The notes under the pieces: model-generated | Told to the model about the DNA's origin: nothing | Seen by the model: only the letters and a program-made list of their open reading frames with translations | The model's database searches: none | Assembly (NCBI GenBank): GCA_013112635.1 | Contig: JABFGF010000015.1 | Location: forward strand, 1 to 64,000 | Direction: 5' to 3' | Source: Calditrichota bacterium | GTDB taxonomy: Bacteria; Calditrichota; Calditrichia; Calditrichales; J004 | DNA length: 64,000 bases | Program-made: the position numbers and the translations under genes | In this document: piece by piece, positions 44,147 to 52,338 of the stretch | Layout: every line of letters begins with the position of its first letter | Position numbering within the stretch: the stretch's first letter is position 1

Positions 44147-47074
44147 ATGAAGAAGATCTTATTACTTATTGTTTCAATCTGTGCAGTGGCATATTCTGCA
44201 ACAGCTGATGGCTATGCCTATCTGGAGGAAGGGACAGATCACACAGGGATTAAAGTGTTTTTTAAAGCTCTTTCCCCGACAGCAACGACTGATAGTGTTT
44301 ATACCGATGCAACGGGGTATTTTACAAAGGAATTGGATACCGGGACTTATACAGTTCATTATTCTAAAGATGGACATAAAAGATATGAGGACAATGTTCA
44401 ATATTTGTTTAGTGGCTCACATACGCTGCAATCAGTTACTTTAAAAGCAGGAAACTATAAAGAAGTGTCTGGTGATGTCAGTGGCTTCTGGCATGCAGAT
44501 ACTATTTATTTAGTAGTAGGTTTCGCAAGGATTTCTATAGGAGACTCATTAGAGATTGAGGCTGGTACGAAAATTGAGTTTGAAAGAGAAAGTTCTTTAA
44601 TTGTTCAAGGAAAAATATTTGCAATTGGTTTGGCATCAGATTCTATAGCATTTACATCAGCACAGCAAGACCCTAGCAAAGGTGATTGGAGTAGTATTGA
44701 GTTAGATCGTTTTGCGACTAATTGTGTTTTTGAATATTGTATTATTGAATATGGAGGATATGGAGTCAGTAAAGGAAACTTATATCTTGAATCAGGTTAC
44801 TCAGGTCCATTAAAGTTTTTAAATAGCAGTGTGAGATATAGTAATAATAATGGAATGTATTTATCGACAATAAAAAGTAACATATCTATACAGAATAGTA
44901 CTTTCTTTTCAAATAATCTTAAGGGGATATCTCTTGAAAAGTCACCTGAATTTCTAGACATTGCATATTGTAAAATATATGGTAATTCATTGGGGATATT
45001 TGTATCGGGTTCTAGAAGAAGCAACAATATTAGGCACAATAAGATTTTTTCAAATTCTACTGGTATTAATTCTGGTGGCTCTGTTGGATATGGCGGATCA
45101 ATAATGTATAATGAAGTTTTTAATAATCAAGAGGGTATTACAGCAGGTCAGGATACGGTTGCTTATAATGTTGTTTATAATAATTCGATACAGGGTATTT
45201 CTGGAAAGCTTGTTAGCAATAATACTATATATTCGAACGGGAAATCAGGTATTAAATCATTTCCAAATGCAATTATTACTAATAATATTGTTATGAATCA
45301 CTTAAATGGAATTGATGTTGGAGCTATGGCTCCAGAGTTTATTGGATATAACAATGTTGTTTCTATCAATGATAATTATTTAGGAGATGCGCTTCCCCTA
45401 TTTATAGGAGAATTAATAACTGCTAATTCAAATGGTGACTCTACTGATGCGTATTATAATTTGTCCCAAGATCCAATGATGGTTGATCCTGAAAACAATG
45501 ATTTCTATTTGATAACAAGCTCACCAAATATCGATGCTGGTAACCCCTCAAGTCCTAAAGATCCTGATAGCACAATTGCAGATATTGGGGCATATTATTA
45601 TGATCAAAGCTATCCTACTGCAATGTTTGAAGTTGATACAACTCAAATAAAAACAGAGAATTTAATTCAGTTCTCTGATTTATCAATAGAAGGAAGTTTC
45701 GGGGAAAGTATTGTAGCGTGGAGTTGGGGTTTCGGTGATGGGACTACTTCAACTTTGCAAAACCCATCCCATTCCTATGCTGCAAGTGGAAAATACTCCA
45801 TTTCATTAACTGTTACTGATGCACTAGGAAAGAGTTCTACGGAAAATAAAGAAAGTTATATTACATCTTCCGTCAGTTCAGTTAGTAGTTTCTCTTTAAA
45901 ATCTGAATCTAATTTGCAACATGTAATTAACCATACTCCGACTTTTCAGTACTCTTTTAAAAATGACCAGGGATTGTCTCAAAATAAGTATCATTTACTA
46001 GTTCTAAATGCTTCTATGGATACTCTCTGGGATACAGGTGAAATCATCAGTAACTCCTCGAACATTGAGTATGCTGGTGGAAAGCTAATTGATGGAAATG
46101 ATTATGTTTCTTATCTAAAAGTTAATGGAGGAAACTCCTGGAGTAAATGGGATACTTTGAATTTTCATATGAACTCAGTTCCATCTAAACCGCAGGCTAT
46201 ATCCCCTAAAGACACAGTCAGATCGTTGCCGGTAATTCTTTCCATTGAATCAAATGATGCTGAAAATGACGCGTTATCGTATAATTATTTTGTTTATTCT
46301 GATAGTGCTCTTTTAAAACATGTGGCATCAGTCTCAGGGCATGACAGCCCCAACTGGGAAGTAGATGTCAGCCTCGAAGACAATAAAAACTATTGGTGGA
46401 CGGCTGAAGCTCTTGATCCATATGAAAAGAGTAGTCTATCAGAAGCAACCCGGTTTTATCTAAATGCTGTTAAAGAAGCACCGCAACCTTTTGCATTGTT
46501 GAGTCCAGCTAAAGGACAAAATAGTTTGTCTGCAACCCCAACCTTTATTTGGGAAACTGCCAGTGATAATGATCTCAACGATCAAGTTTCCTACCGGTTA
46601 TTCATATCATCAGATACTTTGATGAATGATATTTTAAGACAAACTGAAACACCTGATACAAGTGTAACTCTGAGCAATGCTCTTATAGATAGTTTGAAAT
46701 ACTATTGGAGAGTTGAAGCAATTGATCTGGATAGCTTGGTTACTTCTTCAGAAACCAGGTCTTTTGTTGTAGGTGTTTTAACATCACTTGAAATAAGGGA
46801 TGAACTTCCAACTGAATTCTTACTCTCGCAGAATTATCCAAATCCATTTAACCCATCAACAACCATCAGCTTTTCCATACCGATAGTTACAAATGTTGAA
46901 CTGACAATCGTAGATATGCTTGGAAAGAAGGTTGCAACTTTAATCAACGGCAAGATGCCAGTAGGAAATTACAAGTATGATTTCAACGCCTCCGGGTTAG
47001 CCAGTGGTGTTTATTTGTATATGCTAAAGACCAAAGAATATACACAAATGAAAAAGATGCTTCTGATCAAGTAA
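44147..47074 (+). CDS. Secreted beta-helix/PKD exoprotein with Por tail (975 aa)
   Basis: The signal peptide is KKILLLIVSICAVAYSATAD. A carboxypeptidase-like or Ig-like domain (about 20-85) is followed by right-handed beta-helix repeats (NSSVRYSNNNG, NKIFSNSTG, NEVFNNQEG ... about 170-420). Then come a PKD domain (GDGTTSTLQNPSHSYAASGK near 530), two or three Ig/FnIII-like domains, and a sorting tail LLSQNYPNPFNPSTTISFSI near 895. The protein is exported to the surface. Its upstream GGCATAAGA word places it in the element's regulon, so it may be cargo. No catalytic residues are visible. Confidence 0.75.
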   Translation: MKKILLLIVSICAVAYSATADGYAYLEEGTDHTGIKVFFKALSPTATTDSVYTDATGYFTKELDTGTYTVHYSKDGHKRYEDNVQYLFSGSHTLQSVTLKAGNYKEVSGDVSGFWHADTIYLVVGFARISIGDSLEIEAGTKIEFERESSLIVQGKIFAIGLASDSIAFTSAQQDPSKGDWSSIELDRFATNCVFEYCIIEYGGYGVSKGNLYLESGYSGPLKFLNSSVRYSNNNGMYLSTIKSNISIQNSTFFSNNLKGISLEKSPEFLDIAYCKIYGNSLGIFVSGSRRSNNIRHNKIFSNSTGINSGGSVGYGGSIMYNEVFNNQEGITAGQDTVAYNVVYNNSIQGISGKLVSNNTIYSNGKSGIKSFPNAIITNNIVMNHLNGIDVGAMAPEFIGYNNVVSINDNYLGDALPLFIGELITANSNGDSTDAYYNLSQDPMMVDPENNDFYLITSSPNIDAGNPSSPKDPDSTIADIGAYYYDQSYPTAMFEVDTTQIKTENLIQFSDLSIEGSFGESIVAWSWGFGDGTTSTLQNPSHSYAASGKYSISLTVTDALGKSSTENKESYITSSVSSVSSFSLKSESNLQHVINHTPTFQYSFKNDQGLSQNKYHLLVLNASMDTLWDTGEIISNSSNIEYAGGKLIDGNDYVSYLKVNGGNSWSKWDTLNFHMNSVPSKPQAISPKDTVRSLPVILSIESNDAENDALSYNYFVYSDSALLKHVASVSGHDSPNWEVDVSLEDNKNYWWTAEALDPYEKSSLSEATRFYLNAVKEAPQPFALLSPAKGQNSLSATPTFIWETASDNDLNDQVSYRLFISSDTLMNDILRQTETPDTSVTLSNALIDSLKYYWRVEAIDLDSLVTSSETRSFVVGVLTSLEIRDELPTEFLLSQNYPNPFNPSTTISFSIPIVTNVELTIVDMLGKKVATLINGKMPVGNYKYDFNASGLASGVYLYMLKTKEYTQMKKMLLIK

Positions 47075-47085
47075 AGTTCTTTACC

Positions 47086-47107
47086 ACAACTACCCTTAGT
47101 TGTATTT
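47086..47107 (+). terminator. Weak intrinsic terminator
   Basis: ACAACTA (47086-47092) pairs with TAGTTGT (47097-47103), followed by ATTTC. The T run is short, so confidence is limited. Confidence 0.35.
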
Positions 47108-47132
47108 CTAATTAAAGGATTTTAAATAATAT

Positions 47133-47141
47133 GGCATAAGA
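47133..47141 (+). promoter_or_regulatory. GGCATAAGA element before the 77-aa gene
   Basis: The fifth copy, 29 nt before ATG 47170, followed by ACCCTGGTAA. Confidence 0.5.
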
Positions 47142-47169
47142 ACCCTGGTAAACCAACCAGGAGATTCTT

Positions 47170-47403
47170 ATGAAAGTATCAACCAAACCAAGCTTAATTC
47201 CATTTGAGCTATCCCTGAAATTTGAGACGCTGGAGGAGCTTCAAGCATTTGAAATGCTCTTTCATGTAGCAGCAGTAATGGAAGCTGATTTTATTGAGAA
47301 GCATTTGGGTTCGAATGGAATTTCTGCTTTCCTTCCTAATTCATATACAGAAGAACAGTTAAATGAAGTTATTGCGGATGTTGAGCGTCACTATACCCCT
47401 TAA
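47170..47403 (+). CDS. Hypothetical protein (77 aa)
   Basis: AGGAGATTCTT precedes ATG 47170. The product is acidic and helical (FETLEELQAFEMLFHVAAVM) and has no motif or membrane segment. It carries the element-type GGCATAAGA word upstream and marks the right end of that gene set, directly before the integron integrase. Confidence 0.5.
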   Translation: MKVSTKPSLIPFELSLKFETLEELQAFEMLFHVAAVMEADFIEKHLGSNGISAFLPNSYTEEQLNEVIADVERHYTP

Positions 47404-47434
47404 TTGCTTTGGCTATTGGGGGGTTTAGTATGAA

Positions 47435-48391
47435 TCAGTCAATGGGGCTTTTAACAGACAAGCCGGGTTTGTTTAAAACATGGGTATAGATCATAGTGGT
47501 CGCTACATTTTTATGGCCGAGTAACTCTTGCACTGTTCGGATATCGTATCCGGATTCTAATAAATGTGTAGCGAAAGAATGGCGTAAGGTGTGACATCCA
47601 GCAGGCTTTATGATTCCTGCCCGGCGGCGTGCCATAGTAACGTTTTTGCGGATGAATGTATCGCCAATGTGATGTCTCCGTTCTTCACCAGAGCGTGGAT
47701 CTATTGACCTCTTTTCGGCAGGAAAAACATATTGCCATCCTTTCTCCTGATTTGCATTAGGGAATTTTTTTTCCAACGCGAATGGAAGATAAACTTTGCC
47801 AAATCCAGCTTCCAGATCGGCTTTGTGAATATACCATGCCTGGTTTATTTGCTTTTTTAAAGGTTCAATTAGTTTTTCCGGCAAAATTGCGTGCCTGTCT
47901 TTTGAACCTTTCCCATCCCGCACAATTATTTGTTTATAGCCAAAATCAATATCTTTAATCCGCAATCTGACGGCTTCCATTAATCGCAAACCTGCCCCAT
48001 ATAAGAGTAGCGCAACTAAACGTGAATTTCCGTTTAGTTTTTTTAATAATCGGCTCACTTCGTTTCTGGTAAGGACAATAGGAACCTTTGAAGATTTCTT
48101 TGCCCAAATGACTTTTTCCATTTCACCAAAAGGCTTTTGAAGGATATCTTTATATAAAAAATGCAGTGCGTTCAGGGCCTGGTTTTGACTTGATGCCGCC
48201 AGTTTACATTTTACGGCAAGGTAAGTTAAATAGTCTTGTACTTCTTTTGCACTCATATTTTTTGGGTGTTGCATTTTGTGGAATTTCACATAGCGTATTA
48301 TCCATTGAATATAGGCTTTTTCTGTACGGATACTATAATGCTTTACGCGGAGAGTTTCGCGAACCAATGTAATTAGTTTTTTCTCAGTCAT
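47435..48391 (-). CDS. intI: Integron integrase (IntI-type tyrosine recombinase, 318 aa)
   Basis: The protein has the tyrosine-recombinase residues R136 (GAGLRLME), H267-x-x-R270 (CHTLRHSFA), H293 (LLGHKN) and Y302 (TMIYTHVL). The IntI-specific insert around residues 195-245 is present ([40 protein letters not shown], then RHHI), which distinguishes it from XerC/D. ATG 48391 is preferred over 48448 because the -10 box and operator fall between the two. It captures and shuffles gene cassettes at attI/attC sites. The promoter overlaps a 14-bp palindrome also found at the transposase promoter. Confidence 0.85.
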   Translation of the reverse strand: MTEKKLITLVRETLRVKHYSIRTEKAYIQWIIRYVKFHKMQHPKNMSAKEVQDYLTYLAVKCKLAASSQNQALNALHFLYKDILQKPFGEMEKVIWAKKSSKVPIVLTRNEVSRLLKKLNGNSRLVALLLYGAGLRLMEAVRLRIKDIDFGYKQIIVRDGKGSKDRHAILPEKLIEPLKKQINQAWYIHKADLEAGFGKVYLPFALEKKFPNANQEKGWQYVFPAEKRSIDPRSGEERRHHIGDTFIRKNVTMARRRAGIIKPAGCHTLRHSFATHLLESGYDIRTVQELLGHKNVATTMIYTHVLNKPGLSVKSPID

Positions 48392-48406
48392 TTTATTACT
48401 TATTGG

Positions 48407-48420
48407 TGTACTTGTGTACA
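48407..48420. promoter_or_regulatory. Palindrome TGTACTTGTGTACA at the intI promoter
   Basis: TGTAC/GTACA arms with a four-base centre lie directly after the intI -10 box, overlapping the expected start point. The same palindrome, in inverted orientation with a shared CCA/TGG flank, is at 48761-48774 on the transposase promoter. The arms fit a GTACN4GTWC-like LexA box, as reported for cyanobacterial LexA. LexA control is inference. Confidence 0.6.
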
Positions 48421-48448
48421 AGATAGGATTTAAAAGCAACTTTGTCAA
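48420..48448 (-). promoter_or_regulatory. intI promoter
   Basis: On the minus strand TTGACA (complement of 48443-48448), 17 bases, then TATCTT (complement of 48420-48425) is a near-consensus sigma70 promoter. It is followed immediately by the palindromic operator. Confidence 0.65.
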
Positions 48449-48531
48449 TATCCGTTTTAAAAAAGAAAATATAATCCTAAATGTTATATATTCAATAGCT
48501 TAGGGTGGGTATGTTCAAATTCCATATTAGA

Positions 48532-48563
48532 AAATATCCGCTTTTCAGTCAAACCGGATATTT
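48532..48563. repeat. 9-bp perfect inverted repeat in the intI-transposase spacer
   Basis: AAATATCCG (48532-48540) and CGGATATTT (48555-48563) form a perfect stem with a 14-base loop. It may belong to an attI or an IS91-type end; nothing else identifies it. Confidence 0.35.
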
Positions 48564-48671
48564 GTCAGATATTAAAATTTGAGTTTGTAAAAGTAGTTGT
48601 TTTTTAATATGTTACTTGAGTTGCATTTTACCTAAATAATCCGCAATCGAATAATACTATGTTATATTGAA

Positions 48672-48685
48672 GCGGTTATGTCCGC
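48672..48685. other. Candidate attI recombination core
   Basis: GCGGTTATGTCCGC contains GTTATG (48675-48680), the GTTRRRY-type crossover core, between intI and the first cassette-oriented gene, where attI is expected. There is no independent test here; the call is based on position and the six-base core. Confidence 0.3.
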
Positions 48686-48728
48686 AGGTTGATTGATTTT
48701 TCACTTCCAGCCCCCTCTAAATTTCCCC

Positions 48729-48757
48729 TTGTATCTTGACATTTCATTTCTTATATA
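48729..48757 (+). promoter_or_regulatory. Transposase promoter
   Basis: TTGTAT (48729-48734), 17 bases, then TATATA (48752-48757). The palindrome TGTACTTATGTACA follows at 48761, overlapping the predicted start point. Confidence 0.5.
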
Positions 48758-48760
48758 ATA

Positions 48761-48774
48761 TGTACTTATGTACA
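48761..48774. promoter_or_regulatory. Palindrome TGTACTTATGTACA at the transposase promoter
   Basis: The second copy of the TGTAC-N4-GTACA palindrome, placed after the -10 box exactly as at intI. The shared TGGTGTAC flank on the outer side is in inverted orientation, so the two promoters are mirror images. Confidence 0.6.
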
Positions 48775-48789
48775 CCATATATATATGAT

Positions 48790-49956
48790 ATGTCAAGCTC
48801 AGTAGCCAGCATATTTCGCCAACACATCAAAGAGTATAGCCGCAGCCACGGCCTTTCAATGAAGCAATGGAAAGTCGTCAATGCTATAATGAACTGCCGT
48901 ACCTCTGCTCTCGGCGGCCATCTTTACCATTGCCCATCCTGTGGCGTTGAGCGTCCCTGTTATAACCCCTGCCGTGACCGGCACTGCCCAAACTGCCAAT
49001 ATATTCTGAAAGAGAAATGGGTAAAAGAGCGTTTAAAGGAGCTGTTGCCTGTCCCGTACTACCATGTGGTTTTTACACTTCCCCATACTTTAAACGAGCT
49101 GATCAGTTATAACAAGCGTTTATTATATAACCTGTTTTTTTGTTGTGTCAAAGAAACGCTGAACAGCTTTGCCAAAGACCCGCGTTATCTTGGCGCGCAA
49201 TGCGGTTACCTGGCTTTGCTGCATACCTGGGGCCAGACACTTTCGCAGCATGTACACCTGCACCTGATTGTGGCAGGCGGCGGTATTAGTGATCAGGGAG
49301 AATGGAAGAGTGTGCCTTATGCAGGCCGTTTCCTTTTTCCGGTAAGGGCTGTTGGTAAGATGTTCCGCGGGAAGTTTATTTCCAAACTGAAAAAGATGCA
49401 TTATACAGGGGAATTGGTTATCCCGGAATGTATTGAATTATATAAAGAGCCCCATGTATTTGAGCATATGCTGGATTCTATTGCCCATAAGAAGTGGCGT
49501 GTTTATGCCAAGAAACCCTTTGGCAGCGCTGAGCAGGTTGTGCGCTATATCGGACGTTATTCGCACCGTGTTGCCATAAGTAACAACCGCATCATAGATA
49601 GCACAGAAAAGAATGTGAGTTTTACTTACAAAGATTACAAACAAGGAGGTGGGGATGGAAAGTTTAACAAAGAGATGACCTTGCCCGCAACAGAGTTTAT
49701 GCGCCGGTTTCTGTTACACATTCTGCCGCACGGTTTCAACAAGATCCGTTTTTATGGTTTCTGGTCAGGCAAAATAAAGAAGGATATTTTGATACGCATA
49801 CGATCTGAATTGGGCGAAGCCGTCAATAATGAAACGAGCGAGGATCAGGAGGATGAGCAGAATTTATATTGTTGCCCACATTGCAAGGTGAGCATGTTTT
49901 TCCGAATGATCCTCGAGCCACAATACAACCAGGTTGTTTATGTGGATACTTCTTAA
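48790..49956 (+). CDS. IS91-family HUH transposase (388 aa)
   Basis: The N-terminal zinc finger has Cys pairs CPSCGVERPC, then CRDRHCPNC (about 48-69). The HUH-type metal motif is HVHLHLIV (154-161). The Y1-like region VRYIGRYSHRVAISNNRI near 255-275 is intact. ATG 48790 is preferred because longer frames run into the operator. IS91 elements move by rolling-circle transposition without terminal inverted repeats. This gene is in cassette position between the candidate attI and attC1, which is unusual, and its promoter operator matches that of intI. Confidence 0.8.
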   Translation: MSSSVASIFRQHIKEYSRSHGLSMKQWKVVNAIMNCRTSALGGHLYHCPSCGVERPCYNPCRDRHCPNCQYILKEKWVKERLKELLPVPYYHVVFTLPHTLNELISYNKRLLYNLFFCCVKETLNSFAKDPRYLGAQCGYLALLHTWGQTLSQHVHLHLIVAGGGISDQGEWKSVPYAGRFLFPVRAVGKMFRGKFISKLKKMHYTGELVIPECIELYKEPHVFEHMLDSIAHKKWRVYAKKPFGSAEQVVRYIGRYSHRVAISNNRIIDSTEKNVSFTYKDYKQGGGDGKFNKEMTLPATEFMRRFLLHILPHGFNKIRFYGFWSGKIKKDILIRIRSELGEAVNNETSEDQEDEQNLYCCPHCKVSMFFRMILEPQYNQVVYVDTS

Positions 49957-50018
49957 AGGGCTAAAGTTTTATGGACTTCTATTTTTTACGCGTTATCGAT
50001 ATCCCAGGGATTGGTCTG

Positions 50019-50038
50019 CCCAAAATTACAGTTTTGGG
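50019..50038. repeat. Hairpin after the IS91 transposase, candidate IS end
   Basis: CCCAAAA (50019-50025) pairs with TTTTGGG (50032-50038). A stem near the transposase 3' end fits the palindrome near oriIS of IS91-type elements. The exact ends were not identified. A partial TTGGTGTAC word, as at the two operators, recurs near 50133. Confidence 0.35.
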
Positions 50039-50163
50039 GTAAAGGCCGGCAGATGGTTGTAAATAGAAAAAGACCAAAAATTAACAGTTGAAGTTTTCTG
50101 CTTTTTTAATTAATATTTATACCGTTATGAAAGTGTTGGTGTACACATAGCATTGGCGCTCAA

Positions 50164-50256
50164 TATAACAATTCGTTGAACCAGACCAACCGCGTTGGGT
50201 TTGGAATGGTATGTGGAATATCAACATGCGATTGGCAGGTTAACTAAACGTTAGCA
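50164..50256 (+). repeat. attC site 1
   Basis: TATAAC (50164-50169) and CGTTAGC (50249-50255) are the outer R boxes. Inside, GTTGAACC pairs with GGTTAAC, leaving one unpaired G (an extrahelical base). CCAACCGC pairs imperfectly with GCGATTGG. The imperfect palindrome with an extrahelical base and about 93-bp length is the attC signature. It lies between the transposase gene and the next cassette gene. Confidence 0.75.
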
Positions 50257-50275
50257 GCCTACATTGGAGAATAAA

Positions 50276-51301
50276 ATGAAAATACATCAAATTATTTGCT
50301 TTTGTCTCCTGTTAGTTCAAATATGTTTTTCTCAAAACATATCATACAATTTAGAACCTGGTACAATCCGTTATTATGATGGATGTGCAAGTTATGGTGA
50401 TCCTTGTGTTACTCATGATTCGATTTTGGGTATCGAAAGAGTTGTTTCTGATACAACAATAAATAATAAAAACTACTCTGTAGTTGAATGGCAATATGAA
50501 AACTCTTCACAGGGCTCTGGTGAAATAGAAAAGGCAATAAATTATCTTAGGTTTGAGAATGGGATTCTTTATCAACTTGAGGACACCAGTGATATAATTC
50601 TACAAAACTTAAATATGTCAAAAGGTGATACGATATCAAGTCTTTATGATCCCTCTGAATTATTCTATTTACCTCCTCCAGAAACTATTATTTTTGACAC
50701 AGTTGCAACTTTTGATAATGGATTAAGATATCGGATATTTTGGAGTGATACTGATAGTGTCTATGCATTTCCTGGTGATTTTTTTAATATTGGATTACCA
50801 GACATTGATCTATTTTTAGATTCGGTTCTTGTTTCACAGGATAATTGGAAACTGCCCTTTGGATATACCAATATTTATCGCCCATATCATCCTTTTTATT
50901 TTATCGATTCGATTGGTGTTGTTTATTCATATTGGAATTATCGTAAAATGGCATTGGTTGGTTTTGAAAACTCTGAGGGACGATTATATGGCTCAAAAGT
51001 TGATTTTATAACAACTATTGAAGAAAATGAACAGCCTTATAATTATAAGTTATTTCAAAATTATCCCAATCCTTTTAATCCTGAAACAACCATTGATTTT
51101 GAGTTATTAAAGCCAGGAAAGGTTGTAATCGATGTATTTGATATTGGTGGAAAACATATTTCAAATTTGCTAAATGCCAAAAAAAGCATCGGTAAGCATT
51201 CTGTCGTTTTTGATGGATACAAATTGGGAACTGGAGTATATTTTTACAGAATAAAAATGAATAACTATATTTCAACAAAAAAAATGATAATAATTAAATA
51301 A
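50276..51301 (+). CDS. Cassette gene: secreted protein with Por tail (341 aa)
   Basis: The signal peptide KIHQIICFCLLLVQICFSQN fixes the start at ATG 50276 (GGAGA upstream). The mature part is beta-rich with no motif I recognise. The C-terminal NYPNPFNPETTIDFELLKPG-type tail marks it for T9SS-like export. It starts 20 bp after attC1 and ends 5 bp before attC2, so it fills one cassette exactly. The host-type sorting tail means the cassette was adapted to, or acquired within, this lineage. Confidence 0.7.
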   Translation: MKIHQIICFCLLLVQICFSQNISYNLEPGTIRYYDGCASYGDPCVTHDSILGIERVVSDTTINNKNYSVVEWQYENSSQGSGEIEKAINYLRFENGILYQLEDTSDIILQNLNMSKGDTISSLYDPSELFYLPPPETIIFDTVATFDNGLRYRIFWSDTDSVYAFPGDFFNIGLPDIDLFLDSVLVSQDNWKLPFGYTNIYRPYHPFYFIDSIGVVYSYWNYRKMALVGFENSEGRLYGSKVDFITTIEENEQPYNYKLFQNYPNPFNPETTIDFELLKPGKVVIDVFDIGGKHISNLLNAKKSIGKHSVVFDGYKLGTGVYFYRIKMNNYISTKKMIIIK

Positions 51302-51305
51302 GGCT

Positions 51306-51406
51306 GCTAACAAAATGTTCAACTCGGAATTTCACGCCGGGAGGTTTCTTGGGAGAGTTGGGCATTTTATTCAGGCGTAAAATCCGGTTAACATTCGCGT
51401 TATGTT
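51306..51406 (+). repeat. attC site 2
   Basis: GCTAAC (51306-51311) and CGTTATG (51398-51404) are the outer boxes. AATGTTCAAC pairs with GTTAACATT except for one unpaired C. CGGAATTTCACGCC pairs with GGCGTAAAATCCG. The symmetrical stem with a single extra base in L'' and 100-bp length is a textbook attC. It directly follows the cassette gene's stop. Confidence 0.8.
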
Positions 51407-51433
51407 GCTGTCATTTTATGGAAGATAGGAAAA

Positions 51434-51910
51434 ATGAATGAAAAAGTAGAAGCTGTTAAAACAGTGTATCCACATTTCGATTTAAATGTCGCATCCATGA
51501 ACGCTTTAAGAGATGCTAAGAAAACAGATAATAAATACGAACGATTCCACTATATAATGACTTCAATGTTATTTTGCAGTTTTACAATTGAAGCATACAT
51601 AAATCATGTTGGAAATACGAGATTAAATTTCTGGGGAAGCATTAAGAAAAATATTGGACCACAAGAAAAACTTGAAATATTAGCTTCGATTTTCAATTAT
51701 AAATTGGATAAAGGGAAAAAGCCCTTTCAGACATTAAAATCAATTATTAAATTTCGAAACTTAATGGTTCATGCTCAATCTGAAGTGATTTCCGACTACA
51801 CAGATAAAAATAATCCAGAAACACCTTTATCAAATTGGGAAAAAATGGTTACTCAAAAAAATGCTGAAAATTATAGCAATGATACAATAGAAATGCTAAG
51901 AATTATTTAA
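51434..51910 (+). CDS. Cassette gene: hypothetical helical protein (158 aa)
   Basis: It begins 28 bp after attC2, typical spacing for a cassette gene. The product is soluble and helical (NVASMNALRDAKKTDNKYER, TSMLFCSFTIEAYINHVG, KSIIKFRNLMVHAQSE). A conserved-looking FRNLMVHAQ motif recalls HEPN-like or RNase-toxin-associated helical proteins, but no catalytic motif RxxxxH is complete. Function unknown. Confidence 0.55.
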   Translation: MNEKVEAVKTVYPHFDLNVASMNALRDAKKTDNKYERFHYIMTSMLFCSFTIEAYINHVGNTRLNFWGSIKKNIGPQEKLEILASIFNYKLDKGKKPFQTLKSIIKFRNLMVHAQSEVISDYTDKNNPETPLSNWEKMVTQKNAENYSNDTIEMLRII

Positions 51911-52084
51911 CAATTTACTGGAATGATTATAGACCCAGTTCAAAGTGGAAGTGGCACGACATTTGGGGCAAAGCAAATAAAGGCAACATAACAAAGGCAT
52001 ACTTTTAGCCCCAAATAGTCAAGTGAAAAAATAAAAACTACCGTAATTGTAGTAATTTTTCTTTTTAGCTTCTTTTTTCTTTTG
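51911..52084. other. Cassette 3' flank before the IS
   Basis: About 170 bp between the cassette gene and the IS left end. A weak terminator-like stem (ACTAC/GTAGT followed by T-rich sequence, 52036-52066) is visible. No complete attC is recognisable, so this cassette's own attC may be the degenerate site now on the other side of the IS. Confidence 0.35.
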
Positions 52085-52110
52085 TGGAAATGTGGATAAC
52101 TTTCGCCCGT

Positions 52111-52338
52111 TTCCCCCTTTCGAATAAACAAAAATATTCCTGACCGGCAATGATACTTTTTAGATCCTCATTAAAGGGACATTTAAACTTTATCGGCCGT
52201 GTCAGAAATAACCTATGCCCAGTGATATTATTATTAAGCCGGAGATCTGAACACTCCAGTCTCTATGCCTTTGCGATCATCTGAACACAGGTATTTATCT
52301 ATTCTACTATATTATTGTTTTTCATTATCTGTTCACTG
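52111..52338 (-). ncRNA. Predicted IS110 bridge RNA region
   Basis: The 230-bp non-coding end downstream of the transposase is where IS1111-group elements encode the guide (bridge) RNA. It holds repeated ATCTGAACAC words (52245-52254 and 52279-52288) and several short stems. The RNA's limits and its target/donor loops were not determined. Confidence 0.35.

Noticed and set aside
44169-45296. Additional frames inside the exoprotein gene
   Set aside because: They are out-of-frame shadows of the beta-helix coding sequence and have no ribosome sites.
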